From positions 1-17,419 of the forward strand of contig JAYFPL010000087.1 of assembly GCA_034927775.1 (NCBI GenBank): 17,419 bases of DNA. The letters run 5' to 3'. This DNA is from IOR16 sp034927775. Lineage in GTDB: Bacteria; Bacillota; Clostridia; Peptostreptococcales; Anaerovoracaceae. The notes under the pieces were generated by a model. It was not told where the DNA came from and made no database searches. It saw only the letters and a program-made list of their open reading frames with translations. A program made the position numbers and the translations under genes. Shown piece after piece: positions 7,330 to 13,721 of this stretch. The number at the start of each line of letters is the position of its first letter. Positions within the stretch are counted from its first letter, which is position 1.

Positions 7330-8646
7330 ATGATAAGAAAACTTGATGATGAAAACTTAATGTATGCTTTTCCGGAGGTAGCCTTTTCTGAGGACTATAT
7401 TATTGCTACATATCAGGCAAAAGTAAAAACAAGAGACATTGAAAAACTGGCTTTAGCAATTGCAGATGAGCAAACAACAGGAACTTGGATTAAAGTCGGT
7501 GCGGATTCAAATGATAAAAAAAGAAAATTTGGGGCTAAGGTAGTTTCTATCTATGAAGTACCTGATACTGCTGCAGACTATATGTCAGATGAACCGCCAA
7601 TTTATATCATTCAGATTGCATATCCGATTACAAACTTCGGAACGAGTATTCCTATGCTGCTGACTACCCTGTTTGGCAATATTTCCGCATCTGGGATGAT
7701 TAAATTTATAGACTGTGCTTTTCCGAAGAAATATATTGAACAATTCCAGGGACCTAAATTTGGTGTTCAAGGTTTAAGAGATATTTTGGATGTTCCAGAC
7801 AGACCATTGCTGAATGCAATGATCAAGCCAAATATTGGATGGAATCCGGATGAAGGTGCAGATTTATTTTACAAGGCGACTAAGGGCGGCGTTGATATTA
7901 TTAAGGACGATGAGTTAATGCCGGCAAATGAATCCCATTGTCCGCTTGAAGAACGAGTGCGTAAATTTATGGCGATGGAAAAACGTGTATTTGAGGAAAC
8001 AGGGGAACACAGCTTATATGCAGTCAATATTACTGACAGTATTGAAAAAATAAAAGAAAATGCATATAAAGCCATTGAGTATGGTACGAACTGTTTGATG
8101 TTGAATACCTATACAGCCGGATTTGGTGCATTAAAAATGCTTGCGGATGATCCTAATATCAATGTGCCAATTTTAGCACATGTAGATTTTGCCGGAGCGT
8201 ATTGCGCTTCTACTTATACTGGAATGGCTGCACAATTACTAATTGGTAAAATTGTAAGACTGGCAGGCGGAGATTTTCAGATTAACGGTCATCCATGGGG
8301 CAAATTCCCAATCGCAAATAAATTATTCTATCGTAGCTTTAAATTCTTTACACAACCATGGTGGAATATTAAGCCAATGATGTATGCTGCTTCCGGTGGA
8401 ACAACACAGCTCGTTGTAAAGAATTGTATCGATGCGGTAGGAACGGATATCATTTTAGCAGCAGGCGGAGGCGTCCATGGTCATCCTGACGGAAGTGAAG
8501 CCGGAGCTAAATCCATGCGTCAAGCGATCGATGCAGCGTTACAGGGAGTTAATCTGTTTGAATATGCAAAGACACATAAAGAATTAGAAAGAATGATCGA
8601 ATTACTGGGACCAGATGCAAAGAAAAACTTTGATTTGATGAACTAA
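7330..8646 (+). CDS. RuBisCO-like protein (form IV large-subunit homologue)
   Basis: At 438 residues this has RuBisCO large-subunit length and motifs throughout. By eye against spinach numbering it keeps Glu60, Thr65 and Trp66 (Glu47, Thr52, Trp53), Asn123 (Asn117), Lys175 (Lys166), the metal-site Lys201/Asp203/Glu204 in KDDE (Lys192, Asp194, Glu195), His294 (His284), Ser379 (Ser355 in ASGG) and the glycines near 403 (379-381). Residues needed to bind and carboxylate ribulose bisphosphate are changed: Lys177 is Asn168, Arg295 is Val285, and His327 is apparently Asn319. It should therefore not fix CO2. Characterised form IV proteins act as enolases, isomerases or decarboxylases on phosphorylated sugar-like substrates, for example MtnW in methionine salvage. 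A GGGGG ribosome binding site lies 9 bases before the ATG. It is followed 21 bases later by an MtnX-like phosphatase, but other salvage genes are absent, so the substrate is unknown. Confidence 0.93.
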   Translation: MIRKLDDENLMYAFPEVAFSEDYIIATYQAKVKTRDIEKLALAIADEQTTGTWIKVGADSNDKKRKFGAKVVSIYEVPDTAADYMSDEPPIYIIQIAYPITNFGTSIPMLLTTLFGNISASGMIKFIDCAFPKKYIEQFQGPKFGVQGLRDILDVPDRPLLNAMIKPNIGWNPDEGADLFYKATKGGVDIIKDDELMPANESHCPLEERVRKFMAMEKRVFEETGEHSLYAVNITDSIEKIKENAYKAIEYGTNCLMLNTYTAGFGALKMLADDPNINVPILAHVDFAGAYCASTYTGMAAQLLIGKIVRLAGGDFQINGHPWGKFPIANKLFYRSFKFFTQPWWNIKPMMYAASGGTTQLVVKNCIDAVGTDIILAAGGGVHGHPDGSEAGAKSMRQAIDAALQGVNLFEYAKTHKELERMIELLGPDAKKNFDLMN

Positions 8647-8667
8647 ATATAAAGATTTGAGGATTCT

Positions 8668-9300
8668 ATGTACAAAAAAATAATATTTGTTGATTTTGAT
8701 GGCACGATTACAATGGAAGATACCCTTGACGGTGCTATGCGGCTGTTTGTTTCAAAGGAAGAATACGAAGAAAAATTGAATGAATTGGTTCATGGTAAGA
8801 TAACGTTGAGTGAAGCACTTCATATGGTCTTTGATCATGCTCCATCAAATCGGTTTCATGAGATTATGGAGTACGTTGAAACGATAGAAATAAGAGACGG
8901 ATTTTCAGAATTTCTTGATGAAATGAACATTGCTGGAATCCCTGTAGTCATTATCTCTGGTGGGTTAAGGCAATTGCTTGAAGCAAAAATCGGGAAGTAT
9001 AAAGATCGTTTTCTTGGAGTACATTATGTAGATCTTGATCTTTCCGGGGAAAAGATGAAGCTTGTATCTCAATATGATGATGGAAAAGAATTGCTGAAGA
9101 AAACGGAGATTATGGCACAGTATGACTACGAGTCGGCAATATGCATAGGAGACAGCTATACCGATATTAATATGGCTGCTGCATCTGATGTTGTCTTTGC
9201 AAGAGACATTTTGGCCGATTATTTAAAAAAAGAAGGAAGATACTACATTCCTTGGGACAATTTTTACGACGTTTGCGAAGCGATTAAAAGTTCCAAATAA
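8668..9300 (+). CDS. HAD-family phosphatase, MtnX-like
   Basis: This 210-residue haloacid-dehalogenase-type phosphatase is cytoplasmic. Visible motifs are DFDGT at residues 9-13 (nucleophile Asp9, acid/base Asp11), the Ser of IISGG (Ser97) as motif II, and GDSYTD (Asp162, Asp166) as the metal-binding motif IV. The length and the MtnX/SerB-type C1 cap region (about residues 15-75) fit the 2-hydroxy-3-keto-5-methylthiopentenyl-1-phosphate phosphatase family. In methionine salvage, MtnX acts directly after the RuBisCO-like MtnW. Here it likewise follows an RLP gene by 21 bases, so it probably dephosphorylates the RLP product. GAGG lies 5 bases before the ATG. The last 37 bases overlap the 3' end of the convergent CYTH gene. 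A substrate other than the methylthio compound is likely, because the other salvage genes are missing. Confidence 0.87.
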   Translation: MYKKIIFVDFDGTITMEDTLDGAMRLFVSKEEYEEKLNELVHGKITLSEALHMVFDHAPSNRFHEIMEYVETIEIRDGFSEFLDEMNIAGIPVVIISGGLRQLLEAKIGKYKDRFLGVHYVDLDLSGEKMKLVSQYDDGKELLKKTEIMAQYDYESAICIGDSYTDINMAAASDVVFARDILADYLKKEGRYYIPWDNFYDVCEAIKSSK

Positions 9301-9821
9301 GATTTCGTTGTTAGGAATTCTCGAGGAATACGTAAAGAATCCAACATATTAAGAAGCTGCTCCAAAGCGGCTTCTTTTTTTTCTTTATTTTCAGCCATGT
9401 ATTCGAGCTCCAAAAATAATCCCAAGTTATCTACATGGTCGATACATGCTGTTATTGCATCAAAATGGTAGAATTCCCTTGTCTTTTTGACAGTAAATAG
9501 AGGGTAGTAGCCTAAATGGAGTAAGATTGCTTTCATTGCATCAATATCTCCAATGGAAGATTCATATTCTTCTCTGGTTTGAGAAATGGTATCTAACTTT
9601 CTGCCTTTATAAGTAATAAATGCTTGATAGGAGGATTCTCCGATAATATTTGAATAACGTATTCTGAGGGCTTCGTCTCTTTTTGGTAAATTTCTTTCTT
9701 CACCCGTATAATAAGTGTCAACCTCTCGTACGGAAATACCCTTAACAAAAGATGAATTAAGCAGAGAATCTTTTATTAAATCAATATCGCTAAGTTTTGC
9801 CTTTATTTCAACTTCAAACAT
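9264..9821 (-). CDS. CYTH-domain protein (CyaB-like / triphosphate-binding)
   Basis: The encoded protein has 185 residues. The diagnostic ExExK motif of the CYTH fold lies at the very N-terminus (Glu3, Glu5, Lys7 in FEVEIKAK), followed by basic and acidic residues expected along the triphosphate tunnel (LRIRY, TYKGRK, REEYE, KKTR, LELEY). Members are class IV adenylate cyclases (CyaB), thiamine triphosphatases or inorganic triphosphatases. Sequence cannot decide which, although the pattern looks CyaB-like. I chose the ATG at 9821 because AGAGG lies 7 bases upstream and the tunnel motif then begins at residue 3. An in-frame ATG at 9878 would add 19 hydrophobic and basic residues with no ribosome binding site. 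Its 3' end overlaps the convergent phosphatase gene by 37 bases and also contains that operon's terminator. Confidence 0.85.
   Translation of the reverse strand: MFEVEIKAKLSDIDLIKDSLLNSSFVKGISVREVDTYYTGEERNLPKRDEALRIRYSNIIGESSYQAFITYKGRKLDTISQTREEYESSIGDIDAMKAILLHLGYYPLFTVKKTREFYHFDAITACIDHVDNLGLFLELEYMAENKEKKEAALEQLLNMLDSLRIPREFLTTKSYLELLIASQTS
9351..9382 (+). terminator. Rho-independent terminator of the RLP operon, inside the convergent CYTH gene
   Basis: AAGAAGCTGCT (9351-9361) pairs with AGCGGCTTCTT (9366-9376) around the 4-base loop CCAA, an 11-bp stem with one T-G wobble, followed by a run of T's to 9382. It lies 50 bases after the phosphatase stop. The same bases encode part of the C-terminal helix of the CYTH protein (KKEAALEQLL region) on the minus strand. 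The minus-strand reading of the hairpin is not followed by a T run, so it should act on plus-strand transcription only. Confidence 0.85.
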
Positions 9822-9943
9822 AAAATTACCTCTCCATTTTAAATGTATTGCTAAATATATTATTACATATTTTATCAACTAAGTATAATAGAATTATCCC
9901 CAAAATAAAAAGCAAGAAATATATGAATAAAGGTATGATAAAA

Positions 9944-9972
9944 TTGTCAAACTCCAACCTTACTGGTATCAT
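9944..9972 (+). promoter_or_regulatory. Probable promoter of the GTPase-NYN gene
   Basis: TTGTCA (9944-9949) and TATCAT (9967-9972) are 17 bases apart, with TGG directly before the -10 box as an extended -10 element. Transcription would start near 9979, giving a leader of about 70 bases that contains the perfect palindrome TCCTATAGGA (9989-9998). The -35 region also reads TTGACA on the minus strand (9950-9945), but I see no good matching -10 for the CYTH gene. Confidence 0.5.
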
Positions 9973-10051
9973 AATAATAGAAGAATCATCCTATAGGACA
10001 AAACATCAATGATTTATAAAAGCAGATAAAAATAAAGGATTAAAATAGATT

Positions 10052-12697
10052 ATGAAAAAATTAGTCATTGGAATATTAGCGCATGTAGATGCGGGTAAGA
10101 CGACATTATCGGAGAGTATATTGTATCTAAGCGGTAAAATCGGAAAATTGGGAAGGGTGGATAATAAGGATGCTTATTTGGATACCTATGAGTTAGAACG
10201 GGCAAGAGGTATCACCATTTTTTCCAAGCAGGCCATATTGGAAATCGGAGACACGCAAATTACCTTGCTAGATACCCCAGGGCATGTAGATTTTTCGGCT
10301 GAAATGGAGAGAACTCTTCAGGTCATGGATTATGCTATTTTAGTAATAAGCGGTGCAGATGGGGTGCAGGGGCATACCAAAACATTATGGAATCTTCTCA
10401 ACATGTATCAGGTTCCTGTATTTTTATTCGTCAATAAGATGGATCAGAATGGGACGGATAAGGAGAAATTAATAAAAGAAATAAAAAAGCAGTTGGATGA
10501 TGGATGCATTGAATTTGGACAAGTTAAGATAGATAACTTTCACGATCAGCTGGCCATGTGTGATGAATTAATGATGGAGGATTATCTGGAAACAGGACAG
10601 ATTGAAGCTTACCAGATTATAGAAGCAGTCAAGGCGCGTAAAGTATTTCCTTGTTATTTTGGTTCGGCTTTAAAACTGGAAGGCATTAAACCATTTATGG
10701 AAGGGATTGTACAGTATACAAAAATACCTTGCTATTCCGATGAATTTGGAGCAAAAATATTCAAAATAACGAGAGACGAGCAAGGGAACCGTCTTACCCA
10801 TATGAAGCTTACCGGAGGAAAACTTAAAGTAAAAGATGTCTTAACGAATGGTCTGTGGGAAGAAAAAGTGAATCAAATACGTATTTATTCCGGTCAGAAG
10901 TTTGTGGCAGTGAATGAGATGGAGGCAGGTTCTGTATGTGCAGTAACAGGGTTAAATCAAACTAGGCCGGGAGAAGGATTGGGGAAGGAGAAGGCTTCCA
11001 ATGCGCCGCTATTGGAACCGGTACTTTTCTATCAAATTATTCTTCCGGAAAGCTGTGATCCAAGAGTGTTGATTCCCAAACTGCGTCAGATTGAAGAAGA
11101 GGAGCCGGAACTTCACATTATATGGGATGAGCAGTTACAGGAAATTCATGTACAAATTATGGGAGAGGTGCAGATAGAAATTCTGCAGAGTATGATACAA
11201 AGTCGTTTTGGTGTTCACGTAGAATTCGGTACGGGAAGGATAGTATATAAAGAGACAATTGCCAATGGTGTGGAAGGAGTAGGACATTTTGAACCACTGC
11301 GGCATTATGCGGAAGTACACCTTTTATTGGAACCGAGTGAGTTAGGCAGCGGTCTGCAGTTTTCTGCAGAATGCAGTGAAGATCTATTGAGTAAAAACTG
11401 GCAAAGACTTATTTTAACTCACCTGCAAGAAAAAGCTCATAAAGGAGTTTTAACAGGATCGGCTATTACCGATATGAAAATTACCCTAGTTTCAGGAAGA
11501 GCACACAACAAGCATACAGAAGGCGGTGACTTCCGAGAGGCTACTTACCGTGCAGTGCGTCAAGGCTTAATGGAGGCAGAATCCGTATTGCTTGAACCGT
11601 ATTATTCCTTTCAGTTGGAAGTACCTGAGAAGATAGTAGGAAGAGCTATGACTGACATTGAAAAAATGCATGGGACATGTGAAATATCGCAGACCGATGG
11701 TGAAATGGCGGTTCTTGTAGGGAGTGCTCCTGTTGTAGCAATGAGGAATTATCAGAAAGAGGTAGTTGCCTATACCAAAGGCCTTGGCAGGTTGTTTTGC
11801 AGCTTAAAAGGATATGAAACGTGTCATAATGCTGAGGAGGTTATTGAAAGTATCGGATATGATTCGGAAAGAGACATTGAAAATCCGACCGGTTCAGTAT
11901 TTTGTACACACGGTGCAGGATATCTGGTAAATTGGGATGAAGTAAAGGAACATATGCACGTTGAAAGCTATCTTAAGAAAAAGGATGATTCATCGGCAGA
12001 AACAACCCAAAATCAAGTCTCTGCAGAAGAACACTGGATTAGTTTAGAAGAGATTGACCGAATTATGAATAAGACCTTCTATGCAAATCAAGGTAAGAAG
12101 TCTGTTTGGAAAAGAGGGAAAACAGCACTTGAGAGTTATTATGAAACTACGGATTATGTCAGCATACAGAAAGAAAGCAATGAGGAGTATCTTCTTGTGG
12201 ATGGTTATAATATTATCTATGCATGGCCTGAGCTAAAAGAACTTGCAGAGGAGAATATGGACGGTGCAAGAATGAGTTTGCTGCATTCGCTGAGTAATTA
12301 TCAGGGCATAAGGAAATGTCATATTATTGTTGTATTTGACGCATATCGTGTTCAGGGACATCGTGAGGAAGTCATTGACTATTATAATATTCATATCGTT
12401 TATACTAGAGAAGCACAAACGGCTGATGCATATATTGAAAAATTTGCTCATGATAATAAAGGAAAATATCGTATAGCAGTAGCAACGTCAGATGGTTTAC
12501 AGCAGATGATAGTAAGAGGAACAGGGGGTTCTTTGTTATCGGCAAGAGAGCTTAAAATTGAGGTCGACGCGGCGAATGAAAGAATCATGCAGGAATATAA
12601 GCAAATGCAGGCTGAAGACAGAAGTACTTTAATCGATTCCTTGTCTTTGGAAACAAAAAAACAGATAGAGCAATTAATAAAAAAAGAAAATGAATGA
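10052..12697 (+). CDS. TetM/EF-G-like translational GTPase fused to a C-terminal Rae1/YacP-type NYN ribonuclease domain
   Basis: This 881-residue cytoplasmic protein has two parts. Residues 1 to about 650 resemble the ribosomal protection proteins (TetM/TetO/OtrA), which are EF-G paralogues. The GTPase motifs are AHVDAGKT (10-17), RGITI (52-56), DTPGH (74-78), NKMD (128-131) and GSAL (204-207), followed by EF-G-like domains. A charged linker (about 650-710) leads to a second domain from about residue 713. That domain begins LLVDGYNIIYAWPELKEL and is very close to what I recall of B. subtilis YacP/Rae1, a PIN/NYN nuclease that cleaves mRNA in the ribosomal A site. Acidic residues consistent with its active site are Asp717, Asp763 (VVFDAYR), Asp792 (TADAYIEK) and Asp814 (ATSDG). 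TetM itself is about 640 residues, so the extension is extra. I infer a ribosome rescue or A-site mRNA cleavage factor. Tetracycline resistance is possible but unproven. Confidence 0.93.
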   Translation: MKKLVIGILAHVDAGKTTLSESILYLSGKIGKLGRVDNKDAYLDTYELERARGITIFSKQAILEIGDTQITLLDTPGHVDFSAEMERTLQVMDYAILVISGADGVQGHTKTLWNLLNMYQVPVFLFVNKMDQNGTDKEKLIKEIKKQLDDGCIEFGQVKIDNFHDQLAMCDELMMEDYLETGQIEAYQIIEAVKARKVFPCYFGSALKLEGIKPFMEGIVQYTKIPCYSDEFGAKIFKITRDEQGNRLTHMKLTGGKLKVKDVLTNGLWEEKVNQIRIYSGQKFVAVNEMEAGSVCAVTGLNQTRPGEGLGKEKASNAPLLEPVLFYQIILPESCDPRVLIPKLRQIEEEEPELHIIWDEQLQEIHVQIMGEVQIEILQSMIQSRFGVHVEFGTGRIVYKETIANGVEGVGHFEPLRHYAEVHLLLEPSELGSGLQFSAECSEDLLSKNWQRLILTHLQEKAHKGVLTGSAITDMKITLVSGRAHNKHTEGGDFREATYRAVRQGLMEAESVLLEPYYSFQLEVPEKIVGRAMTDIEKMHGTCEISQTDGEMAVLVGSAPVVAMRNYQKEVVAYTKGLGRLFCSLKGYETCHNAEEVIESIGYDSERDIENPTGSVFCTHGAGYLVNWDEVKEHMHVESYLKKKDDSSAETTQNQVSAEEHWISLEEIDRIMNKTFYANQGKKSVWKRGKTALESYYETTDYVSIQKESNEEYLLVDGYNIIYAWPELKELAEENMDGARMSLLHSLSNYQGIRKCHIIVVFDAYRVQGHREEVIDYYNIHIVYTREAQTADAYIEKFAHDNKGKYRIAVATSDGLQQMIVRGTGGSLLSARELKIEVDAANERIMQEYKQMQAEDRSTLIDSLSLETKKQIEQLIKKENE

Positions 12698-12725
12698 ATT
12701 TGGAGATGAAAGGATTAGCGTTAGA

Positions 12726-13631
12726 ATGATTAAAAAGGAAAAGTATATTTGCAAGCGGAACGTATTATTATTAACGATCTTCCTTTTAATAGGATTATCT
12801 GGGTGTTCAGAAACGAAAGATTCCTATAATGACTCACAACAAAATATACAGTCAGAATCCATATCGAAAGCACAAGACGAAACGAGCATATCACATAATA
12901 TTGCAAAAGAAAAAATTATAGATTGGGGAAATTATTTTAATGGTATTAATGGATGTGCTGTAGTTTTTATGCCTGCTGAAAATACATATTATTTCTATGA
13001 TAAAGAAATGTGTGAAAGAGAGGTGTCTCCATGCTCCACCTTCAAGATAGCTTCAACTCTTATGGGTTTAAACAATCAAATAATAACATCTGAAGAATCA
13101 ACAATGGATTATAACGGTGCAAATTATCCAATTACGGAATGGAATAGAGACTTAAATTTAAAAGATGCATTTCAAACTTCGTGTGTATGGTATTTTCATC
13201 AGATTGTTAATAAAGTAGGGAAAGATGAAGTTAAAATAGAGTTAGAAAAATTGGGGTATGGAAATTGTGATATCAGTGAATGGGATGGCAGTAATATAAA
13301 TCCATCGGAAGACTTGAATGGTTTTTGGTTAGAATCTTCTTTGAAAATTTCACCTTTGCAGCAAACCAATATTTTAATAAATATTTTTGAAAATAAAACG
13401 GATTATTCAAGAGAAAATATAGACATCCTTAAAAAAATTATGCGGATTGATGAAAGTAATATTTATGGCAAAACTGGAACGGGAGTAGATGGACATGCTT
13501 GGTTTGCCGGATTTGCAGAAAATGAGGAGCAGCGAAACTATTTTGCTGTTTATTTATCAGATGATACAGTAGGCGGTCTTTCCGGATATAAGGCGAAAGA
13601 AATCGCAATTCGTATTATAGAAAATATGTAG
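12726..13631 (+). CDS. Class D beta-lactamase-like lipoprotein
   Basis: This protein of about 301 residues has a basic N-terminus, a hydrophobic signal and the lipobox LSGC (Cys27), so it should be exported and lipid-anchored. A low-complexity Ser/Gln/Glu linker follows. The class D serine beta-lactamase motifs are all visible: STFK (Ser104 to Lys107), S-C-V (152-154), YGN (168-170), the FWL...LKISPLQQ block, and KTG (259-261) followed by WFAGF. There are no BlaR1-type metalloprotease segments, so it is a stand-alone enzyme rather than a sensor. The motifs support acylation by beta-lactams; the spectrum cannot be read. The ATG at 12726 places the signal peptide correctly and has AAAGGA 11 bases upstream. 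An in-frame ATG at 12690 would overlap the GTPase gene by 8 bases but adds 12 acidic residues unlike a signal peptide. Relatives occur as chromosomal genes in Clostridia. Confidence 0.88.
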   Translation: MIKKEKYICKRNVLLLTIFLLIGLSGCSETKDSYNDSQQNIQSESISKAQDETSISHNIAKEKIIDWGNYFNGINGCAVVFMPAENTYYFYDKEMCEREVSPCSTFKIASTLMGLNNQIITSEESTMDYNGANYPITEWNRDLNLKDAFQTSCVWYFHQIVNKVGKDEVKIELEKLGYGNCDISEWDGSNINPSEDLNGFWLESSLKISPLQQTNILINIFENKTDYSRENIDILKKIMRIDESNIYGKTGTGVDGHAWFAGFAENEEQRNYFAVYLSDDTVGGLSGYKAKEIAIRIIENM

Positions 13632-13659
13632 TAAATGAAATTTTCAAGGATACACTATT

Positions 13660-13665
13660 TATAAT
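13660..13665 (+). promoter_or_regulatory. Candidate -10 box before the hydrogenase-like gene
   Basis: A perfect TATAAT lies 57 bases upstream of the ATG at 13722, but no convincing -35 hexamer sits 16-18 bases before it. An 8-bp inverted repeat, TTGATATT (13679-13686) and AATATCAA (13694-13701), follows directly and could be a regulatory site or a leader hairpin. Both are weak because the gap is AT-rich. Confidence 0.3.
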
Positions 13666-13721
13666 TGATAATTTTTTATTGATATTATAAGAAAATATCA
13701 AATAGAATAGGAGTACATGAT

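Noticed and set aside
7330..8646. A true CO2-fixing RuBisCO large subunit
   Set aside because: Lys177, Arg295 and His327 equivalents are replaced, no small subunit or phosphoribulokinase gene is nearby, and the neighbours are catabolic in type.
7330..9300. Standard methionine salvage genes mtnW and mtnX
   Set aside because: The pair resembles them, but no mtnA, mtnB, mtnD or mtnK-type gene is present in the window and the operon holds an aminotransferase and FGGY kinase instead. The family label was kept without the gene names.
9822..9878. Longer N-terminus of the CYTH protein starting at 9878
   Set aside because: There is no ribosome binding site upstream, while AGAGG sits 7 bases before the ATG at 9821 and the ExExK motif normally begins at the N-terminus.
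9984..10014. Possible leader hairpin AATCAT...ATGATT around the TCCTATAGGA palindrome upstream of the GTPase gene
   Set aside because: The outer stem is only 6 bp with a long loop and no terminator or leader peptide is evident, so I do not call a riboswitch or attenuator.
10052..12697. A plain acquired tetracycline resistance gene
   Set aside because: The protein is about 240 residues longer than TetM, with a nuclease domain, and there is no transposon context. Tetracycline resistance is not excluded but not shown.
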